In this document: one piece after another, positions 17,766 through 26,701 of the stretch | How the letters are laid out: each line of letters opens with the position of its first letter | How positions within the stretch are numbered: the stretch's first letter is position 1 | NCBI RefSeq assembly: GCF_033193315.1 | Contig: NZ_CP136187.1 | Span: forward strand, 3,665,501 to 3,729,500 | DNA from: Agathobaculum sp. NTUH-O15-33 | GTDB lineage: Bacteria > Bacillota > Clostridia > Oscillospirales > Butyricicoccaceae | DNA: 64,000 bases | Reading direction: 5' to 3' | Made by a program: the position numbers and the translations under genes | Notes under the pieces: model-generated | What the model was told of the DNA's origin: nothing | Seen by the model: the letters and a program-made list of their open reading frames with translations, nothing else | Database searches by the model: none

Positions 17766-18881
17766 TTACTTAGCAGCCTTGACAGCCTTAACAGCGTCGA
17801 TCATCATGGGAACAACCTTGAACAGGTCGCCGCAGATGCCGTAGTCGGCCACGTCGAAGATCGGAGCGCCGTCGTTCTTGTTCACAGCAACGATGCACTC
17901 GGAATCCTGCATGCCGGCCTTGTGCTGGATCGCACCGGAAATGCCCAGCGCCACATACAGCTTCGGATGTACGGTCTTGCCCGTCTGACCAACCTGATGG
18001 TCGGCCGACAGCCAGCCCGAGTCGATCGCCGCACGGCTGCCGCCCACTACGCCGCCGAACTGGTCAGCCAGCTCGTGCGCCAGAGCGATGCCCTTATCGA
18101 TATCCTTGGAGATACCGCGACCTACGGATACGACTACCTCGGCGCCGGTCAGGTCGACCAGCTCCTTGGCTTCCTTGACAACTTCCAGTACCTTGGTCTG
18201 GATGTCCGCGTCGGATACCGCTACGTTCAGCTTCTCTACCTGTACGGCGGCAGCCTTCGCTTCGTCGTACTCGCCGCGCTTCAGCACGCCCGGGCGTACC
18301 GTTGCCATCTGCGGGCGGAAACGCGGGCAGATGATCGTCGCCATCAGGTGGCCGCCGAATGCCGGACGGGTCATCTTCAGGTTGCGGTCCGCGCGGTCAA
18401 GCGCGTCGATCTGCTCTACCGGAAGCGTGGAGGCTTCCTTCAGGAATGCCGCGTACTTCTCTACGTCCACATCGAGGTGGGTGCAGTCTGCCGTCAGGCC
18501 GGTGTGCAGGCGGGCTGCGCAGCGCGGGCCGAGGTCGCGGCCGATGTTGGTCGCCGCGATCAGCATGATCTCCGGCTTCTTGTCCATTACAACGTCGCAA
18601 ATGACCTTCGCAAAGCCGCCGGTCGTGTATACGCCTAGCTTCTCGTCGGTGCAGACATAGACCTTGTCGGCGCCGTACGCGCCAAGTTCCTTCTCCATGC
18701 CGGCTACTTCCTCTTCGGAGCCGATCAGCAGACCGCAGAGCTCTACGCCCATGTCGTCCGCCAGCTTACGGCCCTCGGAGATCAGCTCAAGCACCGTCGG
18801 CTGCAATTTGCCCTGACGCTGCTCACAGAATACCCATACGCCGTGGAAATCGGCGATGTTGGTGTTATTGAAATCAGCCAT
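17766..18881 (-). CDS. etfA: Electron transfer flavoprotein alpha subunit
   Basis: A 371-residue EtfA. The N-terminal half carries the ETF fold; the C-terminal FAD domain carries [41 protein letters not shown] and [18 protein letters not shown], typical of the family. It binds FAD and passes electrons between EtfB and the acyl-CoA dehydrogenase. The start ATG 18881 follows GAAAGGAGA; an upstream in-frame codon at 18899 is ignored. It is last in bcd-etfB-etfA, 18 bases after etfB. With butyryl-CoA dehydrogenase this forms the likely electron-bifurcating crotonyl-CoA reductase of butyrate producers. The bifurcating role is inferred from gene order. Confidence 0.95.
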   Translation of the reverse strand: MADFNNTNIADFHGVWVFCEQRQGKLQPTVLELISEGRKLADDMGVELCGLLIGSEEEVAGMEKELGAYGADKVYVCTDEKLGVYTTGGFAKVICDVVMDKKPEIMLIAATNIGRDLGPRCAARLHTGLTADCTHLDVDVEKYAAFLKEASTLPVEQIDALDRADRNLKMTRPAFGGHLMATIICPRFRPQMATVRPGVLKRGEYDEAKAAAVQVEKLNVAVSDADIQTKVLEVVKEAKELVDLTGAEVVVSVGRGISKDIDKGIALAHELADQFGGVVGGSRAAIDSGWLSADHQVGQTGKTVHPKLYVALGISGAIQHKAGMQDSECIVAVNKNDGAPIFDVADYGICGDLFKVVPMMIDAVKAVKAAK

Positions 18882-18899
18882 TTTCGTTTCTCCTTTCAA

Positions 18900-19700
18900 T
18901 TAAAGAATGTGCTTCTTCAGCAGTTCAGCCGCAAGCGTTTCGCAGGTAGACTTTTCAGCGCCTTCCAGCATAACGCCCTTGCCCTTCTGGGGCGGCGTGA
19001 ACGACTTGAAGATGTTTGTCGGAGAACCCTTCAGGCCGATGGTGTCCAGCTCGATCAGCGGATCGTCCTTGAGCGTGTTGTAATCATAGATCGATACCGG
19101 CTTGGCATAGCAGTCCATGATACCGCCGAGGGACATGTAACGGGGAGCGTTCAGCTCCTTGATGCAGGTCAGCAGGCAGGGGGTCTCGGTCTGGATGGTC
19201 ATGTAGCCGTCTTCCAGCATACGCTTAACGGTAACGGCAGAGCCTTCCACCTTGATATCAGCCGCGTAGGAAACCTGCGGGATGCCAAGCTTTTCAGCGA
19301 TCTGCGAACCGACCTGAGCGGTGTCGCCGTCGATCGCCTGACGGCCGCAGAAAACGATATCATCGTCGTCCAGACCGACCTTCTTGATGGCGGCAGCCAA
19401 GATCTGGCTGGTCGCAAAGGTATCGGAACCGCCGAACTCGCGGGCGGAAACCAGAACGCCTTCGTCAGCGCCGCGCGCGATCAGCTCGCGCAGCATGCCT
19501 TCTGCCGGAGGGGGGCCCATGGTGACGACAACGACCTTGCAGCCGGTCTCGTCCTTGAGCTTCAGAGCGGCCTCAACGGCGTTGAGGTCATCGGGGTTGG
19601 TGATGGTTTGCATCGAGGCACGGTTCAGGGTGCCGTCCGGATTAACCGCAACCTTACCGGAGGTATCCGGAACCTGCTTTACACATACAATAGCTTTCAT
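18900..19700 (-). CDS. etfB: Electron transfer flavoprotein beta subunit
   Basis: A 266-residue EtfB beginning MKAIVCVKQVPDTSG, the family's usual start. NPDDLNAVEAALKLK and GRQAIDGDTAQVGSQIAEKLG are the conserved nucleotide-binding segments. In bifurcating ETFs this subunit holds the NADH-facing FAD. The ribosome site GGAGGAGGAAAG precedes the ATG. It lies between bcd (18-base gap) and etfA. Confidence 0.96.
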   Translation of the reverse strand: MKAIVCVKQVPDTSGKVAVNPDGTLNRASMQTITNPDDLNAVEAALKLKDETGCKVVVVTMGPPPAEGMLRELIARGADEGVLVSAREFGGSDTFATSQILAAAIKKVGLDDDDIVFCGRQAIDGDTAQVGSQIAEKLGIPQVSYAADIKVEGSAVTVKRMLEDGYMTIQTETPCLLTCIKELNAPRYMSLGGIMDCYAKPVSIYDYNTLKDDPLIELDTIGLKGSPTNIFKSFTPPQKGKGVMLEGAEKSTCETLAAELLKKHIL

Positions 19701-19718
19701 GTTCTTTCCTCCTCCTTC

Positions 19719-20870
19719 TTAGCGCAGAACCTGACCGGCGATGACCATTCTCTGAACCTGAGAAGTGCCTTCGTAGATCTCGGTGATCTTGGCGTCGCGC
19801 ATCATGCGCTCCATCGGGTACTCGCGAATGTAGCCGTAGCCGCCGTAAATCTGCACGCACTTGGTGGTAACGTCCATAGCGACTTCGGAAGCGTACAGCT
19901 TGGCCATAGCGGCTTCCTTGGTGAACGGCAGTTCATTGTCGTGGTTGAAAGCGGCGCGGCGCACCAGCAGGCGGGCGGCGTCGATCTGGGTGTACATATC
20001 GGCCACCATCCACTGCAGGCCCTGAAACTTATCCAGCGTCTTGCCGAACTGTACGCGCTCCTTCATGTACTGGATCGCCTTGTCCAGCGCGCCCTGCGCG
20101 ATGCCGAGAGCCTGAGACGCGATGCCGATACGGCCGCCGTCCAGCGTCATCATAGCGATCTTGAAGCCGCCGTTTTCCTTGCCGAGCAGACGGTCCGCCG
20201 GGAGGTGGATGTCTTCAAAGATCAGCTCGGAGGTCTGGCTGCCGCGGATGCCCATCTTGTGCTCGATCTTGCCGATGGAGAAGCCCGGATCGTCCTTGTC
20301 GACGATAAAGGCCGAAATGCCCTTGTTGCCCTTGGACTTGTCCGTCATAGCGAAAACAACGTATGTATCCGCGCGGCCGCCGCCGGTGATGAACACCTTG
20401 GAGCCATTGAGGATGTAGGAGCCGTCTTCCTGCTTGATCGCAACGGTCTGCTGCGCGGCGGAGTCGGTGCCGGCGTTGGGCTCGGTAAGACCGAACGCGC
20501 CTACCTTAGCGCCTTCCTTGGGCTCGATCAGCGGACGGAGCCACTTTTCCTTCTGTTCCGGGGTGCCGAAGTGATAGATCGGCCATGCGCCCAGCGTGCC
20601 ATGCGCGGACATGATGCCGCCCGTGGTACCGCAAACGCGGCTCATCTCCTCGATCGCGATCGAGTAGCAGATGTAGTTGCCGCCGGAGCCGCCGACTTCC
20701 TTCGGGAACTGAATGCCCATCAGGCCGTACTTCATCAGCTTCTGAACGGTTTCTTCCGGGTAGCGTTCCTGTTCGTCGATCTCCGCGGCGATGGGCTCAA
20801 CTTCGTTGAGCGCGAACTCGCGGCACATCTTTTGGAACATTGCTTCCTCTTTCGTAAGCCTAAAATCCAT
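19719..20870 (-). CDS. bcd: Butyryl-CoA dehydrogenase
   Basis: A 383-residue short-chain acyl-CoA dehydrogenase. FAD and substrate motifs are intact: [46 protein letters not shown], and the catalytic Glu in IYEGTSQVQRMVIA near residue 366. Length is normal. It reduces crotonyl-CoA to butyryl-CoA, or the reverse, with electrons from EtfAB. The operon promoter lies at 20978-21005. The usual neighbours thl, crt and hbd are not in this window. Confidence 0.93.
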   Translation of the reverse strand: MDFRLTKEEAMFQKMCREFALNEVEPIAAEIDEQERYPEETVQKLMKYGLMGIQFPKEVGGSGGNYICYSIAIEEMSRVCGTTGGIMSAHGTLGAWPIYHFGTPEQKEKWLRPLIEPKEGAKVGAFGLTEPNAGTDSAAQQTVAIKQEDGSYILNGSKVFITGGGRADTYVVFAMTDKSKGNKGISAFIVDKDDPGFSIGKIEHKMGIRGSQTSELIFEDIHLPADRLLGKENGGFKIAMMTLDGGRIGIASQALGIAQGALDKAIQYMKERVQFGKTLDKFQGLQWMVADMYTQIDAARLLVRRAAFNHDNELPFTKEAAMAKLYASEVAMDVTTKCVQIYGGYGYIREYPMERMMRDAKITEIYEGTSQVQRMVIAGQVLR

Positions 20871-20977
20871 GCCATAAACCTCCCAAATAATATTCGCAGA
20901 GCGCCCGGCGTGACGCGGTTTTTCCGCCCCCGAGGGGTGTGTTCCAGAGCGCCCAGCTTTGGAGCATGTCTATTTCT

Positions 20978-21005
20978 ATTATATCGTGCGGGCGGAATAT
21001 GTCAA
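20978..21005 (-). promoter_or_regulatory. Strong promoter of bcd-etfB-etfA
   Basis: On the minus strand TTGACA (plus 21000-21005), a 16-base spacer and TATAAT (plus 20978-20983): both consensus boxes are perfect. The leader to bcd is about 100 bases and includes a GC-rich stretch. This fits a highly expressed central-metabolism operon. Confidence 0.85.
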
Positions 21006-21057
21006 GGATTTAACAGAGTTTTTTCCGGTGAAAATCGTCTCTCAAATTTAAGGAACT

Positions 21058-21066
21058 TGCTATAAT
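21058..21066 (+). promoter_or_regulatory. Extended -10 promoter upstream of asnB
   Basis: TGCTATAAT is an extended -10 box (TG-N-TATAAT) without a good -35 box. Transcription would start near 21073, giving a leader of about 130 bases before asnB. It is divergent from the bcd promoter. Confidence 0.55.
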
Positions 21067-22668
21067 TTTACCCTGCGACAAATCGGGCCCAAACATTGCA
21101 TTTCGTAATCACCCAGCAGCCGCGCCGCGCGCATAATCCCCGCGCCTTCGGCATACAAAGGATGGTAGACCAGAAATGGAGAATAAAGGAGGAACGATCC
21201 TATGTGTGGAATCGGCGGCTTTGTCGATTATGACCGGGACGCGCGTGAAAGCAGCGTGATCGCGGCCCGCATGAAACGCACCCTGACCCCCCGAGGACCC
21301 GACGCGGAGGGGGAATGGTGCGATCTCGACGCATGCCTCGTACACCGCCGCCTGATCGTCATAGATCCGGACGGCGGCAAACAGCCCATGTGCTCCCCGG
21401 ACGGGAACACGGTTTTGGTATATAACGGAGAGTTATATAACACAGAAGATATACGCAGAGAGTTGCTCGCGCAAGGCCACAGCTTTTTAGGCCATTCGGA
21501 TACCGAGGTGGTGCTGCACGCGTTCTTAGAATGGGATGTGCGGGCGTTTGAACGCTTCAACGGCATTTACGCCTTCGCCCTGTGGCAGCAAAGCGAACGG
21601 CGGCTCATCCTGTGCCGCGACCGGCTGGGCGTCAAGCCCCTGTTCGTGTCGCACACCAAGGGCGGAATCGTGTTCGGCTCGACGATCGGCACCGTGCTGT
21701 GCCACCCCGAGGTCGAGCCTGTGATCGACGCGGACGGCCTGCGCTCGCTGCTGCTGCTCGGCCCCGCCAGACCGCCCGCTTCCGGCGTGTTTCAGCAGAT
21801 CGATTCCGTGCTGCCCGGCCACTACGCCATTTTGACGCCCGAGCGGTATATCGACCGCGCGTATTGGAAGCTGGAAGCGCACGAACACCCGGACGATCTT
21901 GCCGCAACCATTGCGCGCACGCACGAACTGATCTGCGACGCGACCACGCGCCAGCTTGTTTCCGATGTGCCGCTCGCCACCTTTTTATCCGGCGGGCTGG
22001 ATTCTTCGATTCTTTCCATGCTGGCGGCCAAGGACTACGCGACGCGCGGGGAAACGCTGCACACTTGGTCGGTCGACTACCGGGACAACGCGCGCTACTT
22101 TGAAAAAAGCCGTTTTCAGCCGAATAGCGACAGTGAATTCATCGGCATGATGACCGATTTCCTCCATACCGAGCACCACAACGTCATTTTAGAGCCCGAA
22201 GCCCTGTGCGCCGCTTTGTTGCCCGCGACCGATGCGCGCGATCTGCCCGGCATGGCGGATGTGGATTCCTCGCTGCTGCTCTTCTGCGGGCAGGTGAAAA
22301 AGGATTTCACGGTTTGCCTTTCCGGCGAGTGCGCCGACGAGCTGTTCGGCGGCTACCCTTGGTACCATCGCGAGGAGATCTTGTTTGAGGATACCTTCCC
22401 CTGGTCGCGCTCGGTCGATCTGCGGCTCGGCCTGCTCGCGCCGGGCGTGGTCTCCGATGGCACGGACTTTGTGCGCCAGCACTATCTTGATACCTGCCGC
22501 GCCGCCGATAAGCTGCCCGGCGACGGCAAAAAGGACGCCCGCATGCGCGAGATGTTCAAGCTCAATCTCGATTGGTTCATGGCAACGCTGCTCGAACGCA
22601 GCGTTACAAAAGAATACTATGCCGCCGCCCCCTTTCCTATGCCGATTTTAATATGCAGTCCCTTCATC

Positions 22669-22698
22669 GTAGGGCGGTGTGACCTCACGCCGCCGCGC
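22669..22698. repeat. Half copy of the GTAGGGC element at the asnB break
   Basis: GTAGGGCGGTGTGACCTCACG matches the right arm of the 17605-17681 element. It lies close to where asnB homology ends, so it probably marks the junction of the deletion. Confidence 0.6.
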
Positions 22699-22755
22699 CT
22701 TTTCATACCCGAACAAATGCCGCTTTTTATTTTGAGAATATTTCTCAAAAAGGAA

Positions 22756-22784
22756 TTGACACGCCCCTCCTTTTGTGCTATTGT
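22756..22784 (+). promoter_or_regulatory. Promoter of the acyl-CoA dehydrogenase fusion operon
   Basis: TTGACA (22756-22761), a 17-base spacer and TATTGT (22779-22784). It lies in the AT-rich tail of the broken asnB and gives a leader of about 180 bases before the fusion gene at 22971. An imperfect repeat TTGAGAATATTTCTCAA (22732-22748) just upstream could be an operator. Confidence 0.65.
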
Positions 22785-22970
22785 GATAAACACAGAGGGA
22801 AATATCGCTTCTAAGTTAGGCATTTAGCTACATTGCACCAATAAAATATACCTTTTCTATCTACTTTAAACAAGTTTGATCCTTTTCCCTTTTCTCCGCA
22901 TGAATCGCGCGCCCCAAAAGTATACTATTTTAATCTGAGATAATAAGAGAACAGCAAAGGAGGCAATGTT

Positions 22971-24872
22971 ATGTACTACCAAACAACCGATCAGCATGAG
23001 GAGCTGCGCGCTCAAATACGCGCCTTTGCCGAAGCAGAGGTCAAGCCGATCGCTTTTCTGCTGGACAAAGAAAACCGTTTCCCGCGCGAGATCGTTCAGC
23101 AAATGGCGAAAAACGGCTGGATGGGCCTGCCCTACCCGGTCGAATACGGCGGCGCGGGGCTGGATGTAAACAGCTATGCGATCGCCGTGGAGGAGCTTTC
23201 CCGGGTAGACGGCGGCGTGGGCGTTATTTTATCCGCGCACGTGTCGCTCGGCAGCTATCCGATCTTCGCCTTCGGCACCGAGGAGCAAAAGCAGAAATAC
23301 CTAACCCCGCTCGCCAGCGGCGAAAAGCTGGCAGCGTTCGGCTTGACCGAGCCGAACGCCGGTTCGGACGCGGGCGGCACCGAAACCACCGCCGTGCTCG
23401 AAGGCGACCACTATGTTTTAAACGGCAACAAGATTTTCATCACCAACGGCGGCGAGGCCGACACCTACGTCGTTTTCGCGGTCACTACGCCGGATATCGG
23501 CACGCGCGGCATTTCGGCCTTTATCGTGGAAAAGGGCTGGGAGGGCTTCACCTTTGGCGACCACTACGATAAGCTGGGCATCCGCTCGTCCGCCACGGCG
23601 GAGCTGATCTTCAACGACGTGAAGGTGCCGAAGGAAAACCTTTTGGGCAAGGAAGGCGAAGGCTTCAAGATCGCCATGGCCACGCTGGACGGCGGACGCA
23701 TCGGCATTGCCTCGCAGGCGCTCGGCATCGCGCAGGGCGCGTTTGAATCCGCGCTGGAATACGCCAAGGAGCGCGAGCAGTTCGGCAAGCCCATCGCGTT
23801 CCAGCAGGTCATCTCCTTCAAATTGGCCGATATGTCGACCAAGCTGCGCGCGGCGCGGCTGCTGATCTACTCCGCGGCCGAGCTCAAGGAACACCACGAG
23901 CCCTACTCGGTGGAAGCCGCGATGGCCAAGCAGTACGCCTCCGACGTGTGTCTTGAGATCGTCAACGACGCCTTGCAGATCTACGGCGGCAACGGCTACC
24001 TCAAGGGCATGGACGTGGAACGCTTCTACCGCGATGCGAAGATCACCACCATTTACGAGGGCACTAACGAAATCCAGCGCGTCGTTATCGCCGCGCATTT
24101 GATCGGCAAGCCCCCGAAGGAGGGCGCGCCCGCCAAAAAGCGCGGCCCCATCACCGGGCACCGCAAAAAGATGGTGTTAAAGGAAGGCAGCGCGGAGGAG
24201 CGCGTGACCGCGCTGGTCGAAGCGCTGCAAAAGGATGGGTACGATTTCACCGTCGGCATCCCGCTCGACACCCCGATCACACAGGCCGAACGCGTCGTTT
24301 CGGCGGGCAAGGGCATCGGTGAAAAGGATAACATGAAACTGATCAAGGCGCTGGCCGAGCAGGCGGGCGCGGCGATCGGCTCCTCCCGCCCGGTGGCGGA
24401 AACGCTCGGATATGTGCCGCTGAACCGCTATGTCGGCATGTCGGGCCAGAAATTCAGCGGCAACCTGTACATCGCCTGCGGCATTTCGGGCGCGGGCCAG
24501 CATCTCAAGGGCATCCGCGAAGCGTCCACCATCGTTGCGATCAACAAGGACGCGAATGCGCCTATTTTCAAGAATTGCGATTACGGTATCGTCGGCGACC
24601 TGATGGAGATCCTGCCGCTGCTGACGGAGGCTCTTGACAACGGCGAACCCAAGAAGGAAGCGCCCCCGATGGTCAAGATGAAGCGCGCCAAGGCCCCGAA
24701 GCCCGCGCCGGTCGGCAAGTCCTACGTTTGCGGCGGCTGCGGCTACGAGTACGACCCCGCTCTTGGCGATCCCGAAGGCGATATCGCGCCCGGCACCAAG
24801 TTTGAAAAGCTGCCCGAGGAATGGATTTGCCCCGAGTGCGGCGAAGCGATCGATCAATTCATTGAAGCGTAA
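22971..24872 (+). CDS. Acyl-CoA dehydrogenase / ETF-alpha FAD domain / rubredoxin fusion
   Basis: A 633-residue three-part flavo-iron protein. Residues 1-380 are a full acyl-CoA dehydrogenase ([14 protein letters not shown]; catalytic Glu in [10 protein letters not shown] near 361). Residues about 405-557 are the C-terminal FAD domain of EtfA ([56 protein letters not shown]) without EtfA's N-terminal domain or any EtfB. Residues about 583-630 are a rubredoxin with both iron-binding CxxC pairs (CGGCGY and CPECGE). Electrons can thus run acyl-CoA, FAD, ETF FAD, Fe-Cys4 in one chain. The flavodiiron gene follows after 18 bases, suggesting an acyl-CoA-driven O2 or NO reductase. Substrate chain length is not evident. 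Related fusions exist in Clostridia. Confidence 0.9.
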   Translation: MYYQTTDQHEELRAQIRAFAEAEVKPIAFLLDKENRFPREIVQQMAKNGWMGLPYPVEYGGAGLDVNSYAIAVEELSRVDGGVGVILSAHVSLGSYPIFAFGTEEQKQKYLTPLASGEKLAAFGLTEPNAGSDAGGTETTAVLEGDHYVLNGNKIFITNGGEADTYVVFAVTTPDIGTRGISAFIVEKGWEGFTFGDHYDKLGIRSSATAELIFNDVKVPKENLLGKEGEGFKIAMATLDGGRIGIASQALGIAQGAFESALEYAKEREQFGKPIAFQQVISFKLADMSTKLRAARLLIYSAAELKEHHEPYSVEAAMAKQYASDVCLEIVNDALQIYGGNGYLKGMDVERFYRDAKITTIYEGTNEIQRVVIAAHLIGKPPKEGAPAKKRGPITGHRKKMVLKEGSAEERVTALVEALQKDGYDFTVGIPLDTPITQAERVVSAGKGIGEKDNMKLIKALAEQAGAAIGSSRPVAETLGYVPLNRYVGMSGQKFSGNLYIACGISGAGQHLKGIREASTIVAINKDANAPIFKNCDYGIVGDLMEILPLLTEALDNGEPKKEAPPMVKMKRAKAPKPAPVGKSYVCGGCGYEYDPALGDPEGDIAPGTKFEKLPEEWICPECGEAIDQFIEA

Positions 24873-24890
24873 CGCAAAGGAGGAATTACC

Positions 24891-26099
24891 ATGTATTGTG
24901 TCCGCAATGTGACGGAAGACCTGTATTGGGTGGGCGGCAACGACCGCCGGCTGCACCTGTTTGAAAATATCCACCCCATTCCGCGCGGGGTATCCTACAA
25001 CTCCTACCTGCTGCTCGACGAGCAGACCGTTTTGTTCGACACCGTGGATTGGTCGGCCTGCCGCCAATTCCTTGAGAACATCGAGCACGTGCTGGCCGGG
25101 CGAAAGCTCGATTACCTTGTCATTAACCACATGGAACCCGACCACGGCGCTTCGATCGAGGAAATCCTGCTCCGTTACCCGGAAACCCGCGTGATATCGA
25201 CCGAAAAGGCCTTTATGCTGATGCGCCAGTTCGGCTTCCATGTCGACGGCCGCATGGAAGAGGTCAAGGAGGGCGATACCCGCACCTTCGGCAGCCACAC
25301 GGTCACCTTTGTCGCCGCGCCCATGGTGCACTGGCCCGAGGCCATGGTCACCTTTGACACGACAAACGGCGTTTTGTTCGCGGCGGACGCGTTCGGTTCG
25401 TTCGGCGCGCTGGACGGCAAGCTGTTCGCGGACGAAGTGAACTTCGACCGCGACTGGATCGACGACGCGAGACGGTATTTCACCAATATCGTCGGCAAAT
25501 ACGGCCCGCACGTGCAGCTTTTGCTCGGCAAGGCCGCGGGCATCCTAGACCAGATCAAGTTCATCTGCCCGCTGCACGGGCCGGTCTGGCGGAAGGATTT
25601 AGGCTACTTTATCGATAAGTACGACCATTGGAGCCGCTACGAGCCCGAGGAGCAGGGCGTTATGATCGCCTACGCCTCGATGTACGGCAATACCGAAGCC
25701 GCCGCGAACGCCCTTGCCACCAAGCTGTGCGAAAAAGGCATGACGAACGTCGTGATGTACGACGTTTCCAAGACCCATGTCTCCTACCTGATCTCGGAGA
25801 CCTTCCGGCTGAGCCATGTCGTGCTCGCGTCGGTCACATATAATCTGGGCATTTACCCGGTGATGCACAATTATTTAATGGATATGAAGGCGCTGAACGT
25901 GCAAAAGCGCACCTTCGCCATCATCGAAAACGGCTCGTGGGCCTGCAAATCGGGCACCTTGATGCGCGAGTTCCTCGAAAACGAGCTGAAAAACTCGACC
26001 GTGCTCGACGAGCAGCTCTCGCTGCAAAGCTCGCTGCATGACGACGCGGCCCCCGATCTCGACACCCTTGCCGATGCGATCATCGCCTCCATGAAATAG
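24891..26099 (+). CDS. fprA: Flavodiiron protein (O2/NO reductase, FprA type)
   Basis: A 402-residue class A flavodiiron protein. The metallo-beta-lactamase half carries the di-iron ligands H80-x-E82-x-D84-H85 (NHMEPDHG), a His in APMVHWPEAM, an Asp in LFAADAFG and a His in CPLHGPVW. The C-terminal half is a flavodoxin domain from about residue 255 (MIAYASMYGNTEAAANAL). It reduces O2 to water, or NO to N2O, using electrons from rubredoxin. Here the rubredoxin is supplied by the upstream fusion protein, 18 bases away, with an AAAGGAGG site between. Length and all key ligands are normal. Confidence 0.95.
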   Translation: MYCVRNVTEDLYWVGGNDRRLHLFENIHPIPRGVSYNSYLLLDEQTVLFDTVDWSACRQFLENIEHVLAGRKLDYLVINHMEPDHGASIEEILLRYPETRVISTEKAFMLMRQFGFHVDGRMEEVKEGDTRTFGSHTVTFVAAPMVHWPEAMVTFDTTNGVLFAADAFGSFGALDGKLFADEVNFDRDWIDDARRYFTNIVGKYGPHVQLLLGKAAGILDQIKFICPLHGPVWRKDLGYFIDKYDHWSRYEPEEQGVMIAYASMYGNTEAAANALATKLCEKGMTNVVMYDVSKTHVSYLISETFRLSHVVLASVTYNLGIYPVMHNYLMDMKALNVQKRTFAIIENGSWACKSGTLMREFLENELKNSTVLDEQLSLQSSLHDDAAPDLDTLADAIIASMK

Positions 26100-26123
26100 G
26101 CCCTTTAAAAAACCTCCTTTGCC

Positions 26124-26166
26124 AAAAGCCAGCGCCGCCGGCACTCTGCCGGCGGCGCTGGCTTTT
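26124..26166 (+). terminator. Terminator after fprA
   Basis: A perfect 20-bp stem (AAAAGCCAGCGCCGCCGGCA and complement) with loop CTC, ending in TTTT. It has A4/T4 outer ends and therefore works in either direction. Confidence 0.88.
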
Positions 26167-26229
26167 GCGTTATTCTTCTCCATAGGAGGCTTGCTGCGCT
26201 CGCAATAAAAAACGCGGCGGTAGCCGCGC

Positions 26230-26331
26230 GGCGTGCCGAGGGCGGCACGCCCTACAACCCATGGCTATGCTTCGCTTAAAAAATGAGATATTGCCCACCT
26301 GCCGAGTAGGGCGCGACGCCCTCGGCGCGCC
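26230..26331. repeat. GTAGGGC inverted-repeat element, copy 2
   Basis: Left arm GGCGTGCCGAGGGCGGCACG then CCCTAC (26230-26255); right arm GTAGGGCGCGACGCCC then TCGGCGCGCC (26306-26331). The arms are 26-base imperfect inverses around a 50-base AT-richer centre. Same design as 17605-17681, with a different centre. Confidence 0.7.
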
Positions 26332-26504
26332 GAGAACGAAGCGCCAACGCATGTGGGCGCGCTAATCAGGCCGGTCCGGCCGGACGGAGTAACCCATCCA
26401 CTGAATCCCTAGGCACCTGATTTGGCACACGCCGACCCGTACAAAAAAACTAAAGGACGGCTCACGCCGCTCCCGGACAGGAGAAGGGAAAGAAATGGAG
26501 TCCT

Positions 26505-26542
26505 AAGGGGAAAGGAAAACCGTCAGGTGTTCCTTTCCCCTT
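26505..26542. repeat. Long palindrome AAGGGGAAAGGAA
   Basis: AAGGGGAAAGGAA (26505-26517) pairs perfectly with TTCCTTTCCCCTT (26530-26542) around a 12-base loop. It has no T run, so it is probably a dispersed repeat or RNA hairpin, not a terminator. Confidence 0.6.
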
Positions 26543-26701
26543 GGCCCCTGCGGCGGGAGCCGCACCGCCCCACTCACCCCCCGTTGGACTAAAAAACAGA
26601 AGTTCTTTGCAATATTTCGGATGTGCGCCAAATCCCGTTGACGGCGGGCGCGGCGTACTTTAATTTAAAGGGATAAGACAACAAGAACTGGGGGGCAAAA
26701 T

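Larger units (their letters stand above)
21202..22827 (+). pseudogene. asnB: Asparagine synthetase (glutamine-hydrolysing), C-terminally truncated
   Basis: The N-terminal glutaminase domain is intact (MCGIGGFVDYD with catalytic Cys2; HRRLIVIDPDGGKQPM; VYNGELYN). The synthetase domain keeps the pyrophosphatase loop FLSGGLDSS near residue 262 and SGECADELFGGYPWYH. Homology stops after MFKLNLDWFMATLLERS (about residue 468), where family members continue for another 100-140 residues with the conserved R-V/P-F segment. Instead the frame runs into a half copy of the GTAGGGC repeat (22669-22698) and AT-rich sequence to a random stop. The encoded product should be inactive in Asn synthesis. The ribosome site AAAGGAGG supports the start. 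Confidence 0.82.
26167..26701. other. Repeat-filled intergenic region before eutH
   Basis: No credible gene is seen on either strand. The region holds the GTAGGGC element (26230-26331), a long palindrome (26505-26542) and, just before eutH, a possible promoter TTGACG (26638-26643), 17-base spacer, TAATTT. An ORF on the opposite strand here is short and lacks recognisable features. Confidence 0.6.

Noticed and set aside
18843..21065. Long plus-strand frame of 740 codons opposite bcd-etfB-etfA
   Set aside because: It is antisense to three strongly recognisable genes. Its translation is low-complexity and without motifs; it arises from GC-rich codon use.
24177..25511. Minus-strand frame of 444 codons opposite the fusion and flavodiiron genes
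   Set aside because: Antisense shadow of two genes with intact catalytic motifs.
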